The notes under the pieces: model-generated
Told to the model about the DNA's origin: nothing
The model's database searches: none
Seen by the model: the letters and a program-made list of their open reading frames with translations, nothing else
Shown here: positions 27,970 through 36,473 of the stretch, one piece after another
Position numbering within the stretch: position 1 is the stretch's first letter
Layout of the letters: each line of letters begins with the position of its first letter
Assembly: GCF_000744605.1 (NCBI RefSeq)
Contig: NZ_JQMG01000001.1
Span: 806,001 to 870,000 of the forward strand
Direction: 5' to 3'
Source: Methylotenera sp. L2L1
Lineage (GTDB): Bacteria > Pseudomonadota > Gammaproteobacteria > Burkholderiales > Methylophilaceae
DNA length: 64,000 nucleotides
Translations under genes and position numbers: made by a program

Positions 27970-30228
27970 ATGAATAATCCAATTAAACAACGTAGCATGC
28001 TCACATGGCCTATTGTTAGAAAAGGGCTTGCCTACATACTAACTGGCAAAATTAGGCAAAAAAATGCTCACTTGCCAGCAGAACACCATACTGTTCCAGC
28101 CAATTTTATCGGTGTTTGTGTTGCATCCGCAGTTGACCCAACGATGGATGATTATGTCATTGCAGAATTACGCGCATTAGGCATCAACCAAGTGCGCTTG
28201 GACTTCACCTATGGTGATTTAGAAAGCTTTAACGCACGCTTTCTGCAACGCTTAATTAATGACGGGTTTCATGTCACCCTGCATTTGATACAGCCATTTA
28301 TACATGCAAAAAATATGGAAAACAAGGCAGAACAGGACGCTTGGCAAAGCTTCTTAAATAATGTGCTCAATCGTTTTGGGCGCGATGTGATGCGTGTGGA
28401 AATCGGTAACACCATCAATAGAAAACGTTGGGCAGGTTACACGGTTGATGGCTTCCTTGCGGCGTGGAATATTGCTTACACCACCATCAAACAACATGAT
28501 ATCGAACTGGCTGGCCCAAACGTCACGGACTTTGAGCCGATATACAACATCGGCATCTTAAGCCTGCTGAAAGCCAAGCAGCAGTTACCAGATACCCACA
28601 GCAACAATCTATTTTCCGAGCGCGTGTCGGAGCCAGAACGCTTTGATCACCGCATATTAAAATACCGCTGGGCAACTGTATTAAAGTTTAATCTGATTAA
28701 AAAAGCACGCTTACTGAAAAAGATTGGCCAAGACTTTGGCATCCAACGCTTTATTTCTCCAGTGGCATTTTGGGCAATCTATCGCATTCAACGTCTACTG
28801 CCTGATGGCGAACAAAAACAGGCAGACTATGCAGCACGTTACATGCTGCTCAACGCAGCCTCTGGTGCGTTAGACCAAGCCTTTTGGGGTGCATTTATCT
28901 GTCAGCGCGAAGGCTTAATCGATGACGGGCTAACAGATGCAGAATACCCTGCATTAGAGCGTGTTACCCACTATGCCAGCGTAGATGGCGAGCAAAGCAA
29001 TTTCTGGCGTCATGCCAGCTTTAATGCCATTAAAACCGTTGCATCGATGATTCAAGGTGCTGAATATATCAAAGCAATATCAAGTGCCAATGGGCTGGAA
29101 ATTCATCACTTTCAGACCAATGAACACGACATACATGCACTGTGGACGATAAACGGCAAAGTAGCCTTACTGCAAGATATCTACGACATCACCGATATCA
29201 ACACCGCCACAATCACGCACCGTGACGGTCATTTATTGCACGCTCAAACCCATATCGTATGCGAATCGCCTATCTATATACACTGGCCAAAAAATCAGGC
29301 CGTGCAAATAAAAGACACTGCCACACTGGCTAAAGACTTAGCGATACACGCACATATTCAAGCACTGCAATACTATCCATTTCGCCAAGATAATTGGTTT
29401 GGCATGATATTGGCACAGAATGCCGAAGAAGCTTTGCTGATTGGTGAGCAGTTACATCCCAGCAAACTGATTAGCCCGCAAAAAACCAGTGCATTGCGCC
29501 ATGCACGCAATGCAATATGGGCGTTACCTGACCCACGCGATACGCAAGCACAAATAACCGTCAAACAACCGGTTAAAATGTATCCGCATAAGGCATTTTT
29601 AGATAGATTCAAGCCAAGCAAAGCCAAACGCAGCTGGAATGGAGCAGTTGAGTTGTTAAGACGCGGCATCAGCACCGCACATCCCGTTGCATTTTTCGAG
29701 CAGCAAGGTGATAAGACACTCAAACAGAATTTCTATATTTGCGACTACGTCAAAGCAGACTGCTCAGTAGGCGAAATGTTCGTGCACTTTGCAAAAGGCA
29801 ATAAAGAGTTTCATTTTGCCGGAAAAAACAGCACCATCCGCGCAACAGAAGTGTACCAACAGCTGGCACAATACTTACATCGCATGCATCAGACTGGCGC
29901 TTTTTTCAGGGATCTATCAGGCGGCAATGTACTAGTGCAACTGCAAGATAACAATCAATTGTCATTCTCACTGATTGATACAGCGCGAGCGCGGTTCTAT
30001 ACGCACCCCACACCGATGAATCAACGTGTGTCAGACTTAGCTAGAATGTGTAATAAACTGCACTGGGCAGGGCGCGAGCGCTTCATGGGCTTATACCTCG
30101 CCAACATCGGTAGGAAACTAAACCCAGGCATTAAATTTTCATTTTACTTATATGACTTTAAAGTCTCATTTAAAAGAAAATTTGGCCGCAAAGGCATTAA
30201 AAAGTTAATACAGAAGTTTAAAAAGTAA
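27970..30228 (+). CDS. Glycosidase-like TIM-barrel / Kdo-kinase-like fusion protein
   Basis: A 752-residue protein with two unlike halves. Residues about 45-340 look like a glycoside-hydrolase TIM barrel (GINQVRLDFTYGDLESFN; VEIGNTINRKRWAGY, resembling the N-E acid/base region of clan A enzymes with E in IGNT context uncertain). Residues about 535-752 look like a WaaP/KdkA-type lipopolysaccharide kinase: VKMYPHKAFLDRFKPSKAKRSWNGAVELLRRGI, then FFRDLSGGNVLVQL (catalytic loop with Phe for the usual His) and LIDTARARF (metal-binding Asp). It starts 6 bases after the phosphoglycerol transferase and lacks a signal peptide, so the kinase half is cytoplasmic. Function unknown. Confidence 0.75.
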   Translation: MNNPIKQRSMLTWPIVRKGLAYILTGKIRQKNAHLPAEHHTVPANFIGVCVASAVDPTMDDYVIAELRALGINQVRLDFTYGDLESFNARFLQRLINDGFHVTLHLIQPFIHAKNMENKAEQDAWQSFLNNVLNRFGRDVMRVEIGNTINRKRWAGYTVDGFLAAWNIAYTTIKQHDIELAGPNVTDFEPIYNIGILSLLKAKQQLPDTHSNNLFSERVSEPERFDHRILKYRWATVLKFNLIKKARLLKKIGQDFGIQRFISPVAFWAIYRIQRLLPDGEQKQADYAARYMLLNAASGALDQAFWGAFICQREGLIDDGLTDAEYPALERVTHYASVDGEQSNFWRHASFNAIKTVASMIQGAEYIKAISSANGLEIHHFQTNEHDIHALWTINGKVALLQDIYDITDINTATITHRDGHLLHAQTHIVCESPIYIHWPKNQAVQIKDTATLAKDLAIHAHIQALQYYPFRQDNWFGMILAQNAEEALLIGEQLHPSKLISPQKTSALRHARNAIWALPDPRDTQAQITVKQPVKMYPHKAFLDRFKPSKAKRSWNGAVELLRRGISTAHPVAFFEQQGDKTLKQNFYICDYVKADCSVGEMFVHFAKGNKEFHFAGKNSTIRATEVYQQLAQYLHRMHQTGAFFRDLSGGNVLVQLQDNNQLSFSLIDTARARFYTHPTPMNQRVSDLARMCNKLHWAGRERFMGLYLANIGRKLNPGIKFSFYLYDFKVSFKRKFGRKGIKKLIQKFKK

Positions 30229-30373
30229 ACCACAGCCATCAAACAAGTGCACTTCTAATGATTTTCATTACCCTGCATTCATGAACTAAGTCATGCTACA
30301 AAGTCTGGGGCGCCGTAATATCTCATTCACGTAATGCAATTGTAATTAAGCAAATGCGGTACGAATTTATATA

Positions 30374-30380
30374 AAAGGAG
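30374..30380 (+). promoter_or_regulatory. Strong Shine-Dalgarno site of pqqA
   Basis: AAAGGAG lies 7 bases before the ATG of the 23-codon pqqA gene. This near-ideal site supports translation of a gene that would be missed by length filters. Confidence 0.8.
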
Positions 30381-30387
30381 AATTACT

Positions 30388-30459
30388 ATGTGGACAACAC
30401 CAGCTGCTACTGAAATGCGTTTCGGTTTTGAAGTTACAATGTACGTAATGAACAAGTAA
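30388..30459 (+). CDS. pqqA: PQQ precursor peptide
   Basis: A 23-residue ribosomal peptide, MWTTPAATEMRFGFEVTMY followed by VMNK. It matches PqqA in length, in the N-terminal MWT-P and in the essential E-x3-Y pair (E15 and Y19 in FEVTMY) whose side chains PqqE crosslinks to make pyrroloquinoline quinone. No pqqB, C, D or E gene lies within the window. The gene has its own strong ribosome site and its own terminator, so it is a stand-alone transcript supplying precursor to a Pqq machinery encoded elsewhere. PQQ is the cofactor of methanol dehydrogenases, in keeping with a methylotroph. Confidence 0.95.
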   Translation: MWTTPAATEMRFGFEVTMYVMNK

Positions 30460-30476
30460 TATCTTACGTATAAATA

Positions 30477-30503
30477 AAAAGGGTGCTATAGGCACCCTTT
30501 TTA
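30477..30503 (+). terminator. Rho-independent terminator of pqqA
   Basis: GGGTGC (30481-30486) pairs with GCACCC (30492-30497), extended by A-T pairs outside, and is followed by a T-run. It ends the pqqA transcript 20 bases after its stop. Confidence 0.85.
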
Positions 30504-30554
30504 TTTGCCTCAAACCATTGAGGTCATCCTATAGCGATAGATTAAGTGTTTATT

Positions 30555-31835
30555 TTATTGAGCCTTAATCACAAAGTCTTTTGGTAAAAACACCCAAATC
30601 TTACCGGTTTGCTTCATCGCGCCAGCTTTTGCGCCTGCACTGGCTCCCGCCCCCCAAAAGAAATCTGCACGAACGCCGCCTTTAATGGCACCGCCAGTAT
30701 CTTGCGCCATCATTAAACGTTTTAGAGGCTTACTGGTATTTGGCTCTGTTGTTGATAAAAACACCGGAGCACCTAACGGTACAAACTTAGGATCAACCGC
30801 GACACTGCGCTCAGCCAAAATGGGTACACCTAATGCGCCTAATGGCCCCGGCAAACCAGCAGGAAGCTCTCTAAAGAATACATAACTTGGGTTCTGATTG
30901 AGTAAGTCGCGTAGCTTGTCTAAATTATTACGTGCCCAGTTCTTAATACCTTGCATAGAAGCTTGCGCCAATGTCAATTCGCCACGCTCTATCAACAAGC
31001 GACCGATTGAATTATAGGTATGCCCATTCTGATCAGCATAACCAACGTGCATTTGCTCGCCAGTATCTAACTGCACCAAGCCTGAACCCTGAATCTGTAA
31101 GAAAAAGACGTCAATAATGTCATCGATATACACAAACTCACGTCCCTTGACCGGCGAAGCATCGGTTTCAATCTCTGCTCGGTTGTAATAAGGCACTAAC
31201 TTATTACCCACTAAGCGGCCGCGCACACGCTTATATTTCAGCTCGGGGAATAAGCTGTCCAGCTCCACGGTAATCAAGTCATCCGGTGCCGCATAGAGTG
31301 GGTTAGGATACTTAGCTGACTTAGTGCGGCTGCCTTTTAGTAAAGGTTCATAATACCCTGTAATCAAGCCTTGTTCAGAACCGTCAAGATTACTCGCTTT
31401 ATACACTGAGAAATGTTCCTGAAAGTAATTAAGCACGGCCTGTGTTTGCGGCTTGTTTGCAGTGTCATTATTGAGCTTTTGTGCGGCAGTGCAAGCACCT
31501 TTCCACACCGGCTTATTAATTAATGTTGAACAACTTTGCATCCATGCAGGCCAAGCCAAGCTTAAGTTATCAACTTGCAGTCCATCAATGTCGTTCCAGT
31601 CTGCCGTTTGCAACAAGCTGTAATCAGGCAACTTAGCCAGCTGCTTCTGCTGGTCAACCGTTGCCTCAGCAGGCTTACTACTGGCTGGCACTTGCACCGG
31701 CGCCCCAACAGTTGGACAGTCGCACTTTGCCTGCGGTGGTGCAGGGGCGGCAACTGGCTTAATGCTTTTATTTGCACATGCCATCACCAGCAGTGTGAGT
31801 AATACGAGCAAGGTATGATGTGCAATTTTTTTCAT
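30555..31835 (-). CDS. mltA: Membrane-bound lytic murein transglycosylase A
   Basis: A 426-residue outer-membrane lipoprotein. The signal ends at the lipobox LLVMAC (Cys about 20), followed by a Pro/Ala-rich linker. The MltA barrel (GLITGYYEPLLKGSRTKS, about 155-170) and the C-terminal 3D domain with its Asp triad (RLMMAQDTGGAIKGGVRADFFWGAG, about 370-395) are both intact. It cleaves glycan strands with formation of 1,6-anhydro-MurNAc. It is followed by apaG in the order apaG-mltA on the minus strand. Confidence 0.94.
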   Translation of the reverse strand: MKKIAHHTLLVLLTLLVMACANKSIKPVAAPAPPQAKCDCPTVGAPVQVPASSKPAEATVDQQKQLAKLPDYSLLQTADWNDIDGLQVDNLSLAWPAWMQSCSTLINKPVWKGACTAAQKLNNDTANKPQTQAVLNYFQEHFSVYKASNLDGSEQGLITGYYEPLLKGSRTKSAKYPNPLYAAPDDLITVELDSLFPELKYKRVRGRLVGNKLVPYYNRAEIETDASPVKGREFVYIDDIIDVFFLQIQGSGLVQLDTGEQMHVGYADQNGHTYNSIGRLLIERGELTLAQASMQGIKNWARNNLDKLRDLLNQNPSYVFFRELPAGLPGPLGALGVPILAERSVAVDPKFVPLGAPVFLSTTEPNTSKPLKRLMMAQDTGGAIKGGVRADFFWGAGASAGAKAGAMKQTGKIWVFLPKDFVIKAQ

Positions 31836-31896
31836 TGTGATAACTAGCCTTGTATAGGGTGTTGAATGCTGAGCAATAAAGGGCTAAACGCTTAAC

Positions 31897-32280
31897 TTAA
31901 TGCAATATTCTAGGCATTGCGAGTGAGAAAGGAGCAATCACCGCATCGAACTGTGTGCCGTCTTCCGCCACCATTTGATAAGTGCCGTGCATCTCACCCA
32001 TGGGGGTGTTAATCAAGGTGCCACTCGTATATTCATAATGCTCAGTAGGCTTAAGTAAGGGCTGTGCGCCAACTACGCCCAGCCCTCTAATCTCTTTTTG
32101 CTCGCCGTTAGCTTCTGTCACCACCCAATGGCGGCTAATCAACTGTGCCGACACATTGCCAGTATTCGTAATGGTCACATGGTAAGCAAAAGCATATTGA
32201 TTGTGCTCGATATCGGACTGCTCGGCGATAAAAGTGACCTCCACTTTTACGGTGCATTCATAATGTTTGGCGCTACTCAT
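31897..32280 (-). CDS. apaG: ApaG domain protein
   Basis: A 127-residue protein of the ApaG/DUF525 family, an FN3-like beta-sandwich. The block HYEYTSGTLINTPMGEMHGTYQM is the family hallmark, and RHWVVTEANGEQKEIRGLGVVGAQP is the preceding conserved strand pair. In enterobacteria ApaG is linked to apaH and to Co/Mg tolerance; the biochemical role is unclear. Full length. It lies 61 bases before mltA on the same strand. Confidence 0.93.
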   Translation of the reverse strand: MSSAKHYECTVKVEVTFIAEQSDIEHNQYAFAYHVTITNTGNVSAQLISRHWVVTEANGEQKEIRGLGVVGAQPLLKPTEHYEYTSGTLINTPMGEMHGTYQMVAEDGTQFDAVIAPFSLAMPRILH

Positions 32281-32354
32281 GATCGTGTTCTATGCCTAAC
32301 GTTTGAATTAAGATACAAGTGGCACGCTTTAGCATACCGCTGAATGGGTTAGAT

Positions 32355-32777
32355 TTAATTTGCAAGATTTTTCTCATAAGCGATGAGCTTTAATGTACGT
32401 TCACGAACTAAATTCATGCCATAACCAGTGGCCATTAGCTGATGTATTGTACCTTCTTGAGCTGCGATTATTTCTAGAATGACTTTTCCTTCAGAATCAC
32501 TGAACTTAATCCAATTACGCTGTGATTCGCGAAGAATGGCTCGCTGATTTGGTGATAATTTAGACATGAGGCGACGGTACACTACATTCATCTCTTTGTC
32601 CCACATCTCTTGAACCTCAACTGTAGTTTTACGCATACCAGCAGTTGAATAATCGTCACTCATATGAGCATCAAGCCACACATCAATTGGATGTTGATGC
32701 GTAGTATCCTCTGCATTGGTAATGCAAGAGAACGTAAAGAAAGCTAGAGCTACTGTAGTAATTTTTAATATGTTCAT
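32355..32777 (-). CDS. LprI/DUF1311-type exported protein
   Basis: From the ATG at 32777 the protein has 140 residues. This start is preferred to an upstream TTG-type extension because it opens directly on a signal peptide (MNILKITTVALAFFTFSCITNAE; a lipobox-like FSC at about 17 also makes a lipoprotein possible). The region WDKEMNVVYRRLMSKLSPNQ...LRESQRNWIKFSDSE matches the lysozyme-inhibitor LprI-like (PF07007) family. Exact function is unknown: some members inhibit lysozyme, most are uncharacterised. Single gene. Confidence 0.75.
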   Translation of the reverse strand: MNILKITTVALAFFTFSCITNAEDTTHQHPIDVWLDAHMSDDYSTAGMRKTTVEVQEMWDKEMNVVYRRLMSKLSPNQRAILRESQRNWIKFSDSEGKVILEIIAAQEGTIHQLMATGYGMNLVRERTLKLIAYEKNLAN

Positions 32778-32973
32778 ATGTTCGCGACAAATGTAACGGC
32801 TTCTAAGCTTAACTATTAAGTGCAAAAATGTAAGACTTATCATCTATCGTATATGTTGTCATCAGAACACATGGCTGAATAGTTACATACGACTACAGAT
32901 CAGCTATCTAAATTCACTAAATAGCATGCAATAAAGCCAACATGCGCAACAAAACTAAGGACGCATCGTCGCT

Positions 32974-33777
32974 TTACTTCGAAATCAATCCTGTCGTTGG
33001 TGAACTAGGGCTCGCTGAATATAGCTTTTTAGGCATACGACCAGCCAGATACGCTTCACGACCTGCCTCAACTGCTTTCTTCATGGCGCTAGCCATTAGC
33101 ACTGGATTGTTAGCCGCGGCAATCGCGGTGTTCATCAATACACCCTGACAACCAAGCTCCATCGCAATCGCCGCATCAGAAGCAGTGCCAACACCAGCAT
33201 CGACTAATACTGGGATTTTTGCATTTTCAATGATGATTTGCAGATTCCACGGGTTTAAGATGCCCATGCCAGAGCCAATTAAAGACGCTAATGGCATCAC
33301 AGCGCAACAGCCAATCTCTTCCAACTGCTTGGCGATAATCGGGTCATCAGAGCAATATACCATTACCTCAAAGCCATCTTTGACCAAGGTTTTGGCAGCG
33401 GCCAGCGTTTCCGTCATGTTCGGGTATAAAGTGTTAGGGTCACCTAGCACTTCTAACTTCACTAATTGATGGCCATCTAGCAGTTCACGTGCCAAGCGTA
33501 ATGTACGCACGGCTTCATCTGCAGAATAACAGCCCGCGGTATTCGGCAAATAAGTAAACTCTTCAGGCGGTAAAAAGTCCAGAAGTGAGGGCTCACCTGC
33601 GGTTTGACCAATATTGGTACGGCGTATCGCCACGGTGATAATTTCTGCACCACTGGCATCAATTGCTGCACGGGTTTCTGCAAAGTCTTTATATTTACCA
33701 GTGCCCACCAACAAGCGTGATTGATAGGTCTTATTTGCTATTTTCAATAAATCTGACAACTTATTATCCTTCATCAT
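32974..33777 (-). CDS. thiG: Thiazole synthase
   Basis: ThiG makes the thiazole phosphate of thiamine from deoxyxylulose phosphate, dehydroglycine and ThiS thiocarboxylate. 267 residues, full length. Readable blocks are [38 protein letters not shown] (the Lys forms the Schiff base), [18 protein letters not shown] and [21 protein letters not shown]. Two adjacent ATG codons are possible starts. It lies 45 bases after thiS on the same strand, so the pair form an operon. Confidence 0.96.
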   Translation of the reverse strand: MMKDNKLSDLLKIANKTYQSRLLVGTGKYKDFAETRAAIDASGAEIITVAIRRTNIGQTAGEPSLLDFLPPEEFTYLPNTAGCYSADEAVRTLRLARELLDGHQLVKLEVLGDPNTLYPNMTETLAAAKTLVKDGFEVMVYCSDDPIIAKQLEEIGCCAVMPLASLIGSGMGILNPWNLQIIIENAKIPVLVDAGVGTASDAAIAMELGCQGVLMNTAIAAANNPVLMASAMKKAVEAGREAYLAGRMPKKLYSASPSSPTTGLISK

Positions 33778-33822
33778 TCATTAATCGCGATTTTACAATC
33801 GTGAGTCTACTCAACGTGCTGA

Positions 33823-34026
33823 CTAGCCGCCACCTACTGCGCCGACAATCTCTAGTTTGTCACCATCTGACAACGTAGTGTCTGCAAATTGGCTACGCGG
33901 TACGATTTCGCCATTAAGCTCTATTGCCAAGCGTTTTCCGACTAGTTCCAGCTGCTCCACCAACTGCGCAGCATTCATCTGTGCAAGTTCAAAACTGCGT
34001 GCTTTACCATTTATTGTAAGTTGCAT
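33823..34026 (-). CDS. thiS: Sulfur carrier protein ThiS
   Basis: A 67-residue beta-grasp carrier ending in the diagnostic VGAVGGG, whose terminal Gly-Gly is adenylated and thiocarboxylated to deliver sulfur for thiazole formation. [12 protein letters not shown] and [15 protein letters not shown] are family strands. It precedes thiG. No thiamine riboswitch is visible upstream. Confidence 0.94.
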   Translation of the reverse strand: MQLTINGKARSFELAQMNAAQLVEQLELVGKRLAIELNGEIVPRSQFADTTLSDGDKLEIVGAVGGG

Positions 34027-34118
34027 AGAAATTGCACCATCTGATTAATTACACTATGTGATTAGATCAGGAAATCATGACCATCTGACTAACTCACCAG
34101 ATACCAATTCACCTGATA

Positions 34119-34149
34119 TTGGATAAACAATATGTGATTGTTTATCCAA
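34119..34149. repeat. Perfect 13-bp inverted repeat in a divergent intergenic region
   Basis: TTGGATAAACAAT (34119-34131) and ATTGTTTATCCAA (34137-34149) are perfect complements around a 5-base ATGTG loop. The site lies between the divergent thiS and dienelactone-hydrolase genes, about 93 bases before the thiS ATG and 204 bases before the other. No U-tract follows on either strand, so it is better read as an operator than a terminator. Confidence 0.55.
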
Positions 34150-34352
34150 ATAGATTCAAAACAACATTTTACGAAAATTGTACTACTCTTAGCAAACCTT
34201 AATTTAGTTATCTCTAATATTTAACTAATCTGATTTGCAACGCCAAATGCTTGATTTACATGCTTAGAAAGCACACATATCCCACAAAAAACATGTGTGT
34301 CGTTGTACAATATCTCGAGTTTTTTATTTGGAAGTCTATTCAGAGAGCTATC

Positions 34353-35093
34353 ATGAACATTCAAAGCCACATTGCTGACATTAACACACCTACCGGTGTC
34401 ATGCGCACATATATTCACCGCCCAACAGGCGATGGAACATATCCTACTGTTTTATTCTATTCAGAGATTTTTCAGCAAACCGGCCCGATTGAACGTGCCG
34501 CTAAAGTGATTGCCAGCCACGGCTATGCTGTACTCGTGCCTGAAGTATTCCATGAGCTTAACCCTATCGGCACGGTATTAGGTTACGACGATGCCGGCCG
34601 CGATAAAGGCAATGCAGATAAATCAGCAAAAGATGTTGAGGGTTATGATACTGATAACGCCGCCATGATCGCTTTTGTGAAGCAACAAGCTTGGTATAAC
34701 GGTAACATTGGTGCAATGGGTTTCTGCATCGGCGGGCATTTAGCTTTCCGCGCCGCATTACAACCTGAAGTTAAAGGCACTGCATGCTTCTACGCGACAG
34801 ACCTGCACACACAAGTGATTCCTAACAAACCAGGTCAACACAGCATGGAACGCCTCAGCGACATTACAGGCGAGCTATTGATGATTTGGGGTAAACAAGA
34901 TCCGCACATCCCTGCAGCTGGTCGTGCTGATGTTTATAAACAGCTAGGTGACACTAACATCACATTCACATGGCATGAGTTTAATGCTCAGCACGCGTTT
35001 ATGCGTGATGAAGGCGAACGTTATGATGCGCAAACAGCAATGATTGGCTACCAACTGGCGTTAAATCTATTTAGCCGTACGTTACATCAGTAA
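34353..35093 (+). CDS. Dienelactone-hydrolase family alpha/beta hydrolase
   Basis: 246 residues from the ATG at 34353, which is preferred over an earlier in-frame start because family similarity begins at MNIQSHIADINTPTGVMRTY. The DLH nucleophile elbow is GFCIGGH (Cys about 128), with the acid in WGKQDPHIP and the His in NAQHAFMRDE, so the Cys-Asp-His triad of DLH is complete. Many such genes act outside chloroaromatic degradation and the real substrate is unknown. It is a single gene ending at a strong terminator, divergent from thiSG. Confidence 0.9.
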   Translation: MNIQSHIADINTPTGVMRTYIHRPTGDGTYPTVLFYSEIFQQTGPIERAAKVIASHGYAVLVPEVFHELNPIGTVLGYDDAGRDKGNADKSAKDVEGYDTDNAAMIAFVKQQAWYNGNIGAMGFCIGGHLAFRAALQPEVKGTACFYATDLHTQVIPNKPGQHSMERLSDITGELLMIWGKQDPHIPAAGRADVYKQLGDTNITFTWHEFNAQHAFMRDEGERYDAQTAMIGYQLALNLFSRTLHQ

Positions 35094-35130
35094 TACAATT
35101 CATTCGTTTAATTGTAAGTCTGATCCATTA

Positions 35131-35160
35131 AAAAAACCTGATCACTTGATCAGGTTTTTT
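35131..35160 (+). terminator. Rho-independent terminator after the hydrolase gene
   Basis: CCTGATCA (35135-35142) and TGATCAGG (35145-35152) form an 8-bp stem with a 2-base gap, followed by six T residues and preceded by an A-run, so it may work in both directions. Confidence 0.88.
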
Positions 35161-35235
35161 AATTTCAATCTCCCCAAAAGTTAGACTGATGTGCCTACTT
35201 CTTATGGCAAGTCCAAGGTCCGCTTGAGGGGAGGA

Positions 35236-35991
35236 TTAAGCATCTGGCGCACCAACCACCTTAAGTATTGCATCATCGACATTGACATATACCCCTGGGG
35301 TAAACGGCTGTATTGAAGTCTCTTCTGCGGCCAGGGTATTCATAAAGCCAGTAATGAACATACAGAACTCGATATTCTTGGCATCCAAGTTCGTGGTCTC
35401 TGTACCGTGCCACATCTTCGAAGCCCCGTCATAGAACCAGTAGCCCTTACCTAGTACGCATAAGACAGTACACGGAGGAGTCTCATCTAACGTGTGCTTC
35501 ACATAGCGTTCAATTTCTGACCCTGTTATATCTGATTCAAAGGCGAGCAACACAGTCGTTGGAAGCGCGCCATGCGTCTTTTTTCCGTCCGAACTTGTTC
35601 TTGGGAATGATCTTAGGTCACGGACAGACCGAAATTTCTTGTTTGCGTCCTTGACCTCTGTCGCGGTAAGAGTGGATTTTATTTCGAAAACGTACCTTAC
35701 GCACTCGACTGGAAACAGGCCAAGGTCTCTGCTTATTAGAATTGGTGGCGCCACCTTACGGTGGTAGACGATCAGGTCGATTTGGTCCGATATTGACTGG
35801 TATGAGTCAATTACTTTCCCATTCCCACATGAGTAGCTTTGAGTAAGGAATGGCTCTACGCATTCTTTCATCGCGAGTTCACGAATTTCCCCTTCCATCC
35901 CGCGGTGACCAACTCCAGAGCTTAAGCTTTTGGCGCTGTGCTTTGCCGCGGAGATCTTGCTCGAGATGAACTCAAAGTGCTTGGTGGTCAT
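35236..35991 (-). CDS. DUF6602-like protein with nuclease-fold signature
   Basis: A 251-residue cytoplasmic protein. The middle block has the look of a PD-(D/E)xK nuclease core: SISDQIDLIVYHRK (Asp about 71) followed by PVECVRYVFEIKSTLTATEV with E-x-K (about 102-104), and the N-terminal HRGMEGEIRELAMKECVEPFL supplies a conserved Glu. This arrangement matches DUF6602 as I recall it, which occurs in defence-rich neighbourhoods in many bacteria. No methylase or toxin partner is adjacent, so it is an orphan between a hydrolase gene and a PH-domain gene. Function not shown. Confidence 0.7.
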   Translation of the reverse strand: MTTKHFEFISSKISAAKHSAKSLSSGVGHRGMEGEIRELAMKECVEPFLTQSYSCGNGKVIDSYQSISDQIDLIVYHRKVAPPILISRDLGLFPVECVRYVFEIKSTLTATEVKDANKKFRSVRDLRSFPRTSSDGKKTHGALPTTVLLAFESDITGSEIERYVKHTLDETPPCTVLCVLGKGYWFYDGASKMWHGTETTNLDAKNIEFCMFITGFMNTLAAEETSIQPFTPGVYVNVDDAILKVVGAPDA

Positions 35992-36010
35992 TGGAGATAA
36001 CTAACTAAAA

Positions 36011-36421
36011 TTAAGCACTATCTTGGGCTTCCATAAATGCGCGACGGAATGCCATTGGTTCTGAAATGCCAAGAATAGGCGCCTGTGGATTGCCCGCTCC
36101 AGAAATAATTAATGTCCCGAAGTTAAAAATACGTCCGAGTATCCCTTGCTGCACTTGAATGCTTTCAACTTTATTGATGTTGAGTTCAATTGTACTTCTA
36201 CTAATAAAACCAAACTTTGCGATGACTCTTTTATTGGTGAAAGCAAGCTCTGTGGTTTTGTACCGAATATATGCCGCCACCCAAAAAATGAGCCCTAAAC
36301 CAAATATCCACACGGTAAGAAATCCAAGTGCAATTAACGGAGCCAGTGACCATAAACTAATATGGCCCACATAAATTACCCGTTCATCTTTAATTAATGC
36401 ACCATCGATATAACTAGTCAT
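36011..36421 (-). CDS. Bacterial PH-domain (DUF304-type) membrane protein
   Basis: A 136-residue protein with two N-terminal membrane segments (about 22-60) and a C-terminal bPH2 domain (AFTNKRVIAKFGFISRSTIELNINKVESIQVQQGILGRIFNFGTLIISG). The RVI...R-S-x-E-L...KVESI...GR-I-F-x-F-G-T-I order is the family hallmark. Role unknown. It lies 20 bases before the DUF6602-like gene on the same strand, so the two may be co-transcribed. Confidence 0.87.
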   Translation of the reverse strand: MTSYIDGALIKDERVIYVGHISLWSLAPLIALGFLTVWIFGLGLIFWVAAYIRYKTTELAFTNKRVIAKFGFISRSTIELNINKVESIQVQQGILGRIFNFGTLIISGAGNPQAPILGISEPMAFRRAFMEAQDSA

Positions 36422-36473
36422 ATTCTTCCTTTTTATGAGTCGATTTAAAAGTGCAACCCAAATCTTGATTCAG

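Noticed and set aside
34027-34352. Thiamine-pyrophosphate riboswitch before thiS
   Set aside because: No CTGAGA-type core or paired helices were seen. The palindrome at 34119 is too simple for it.
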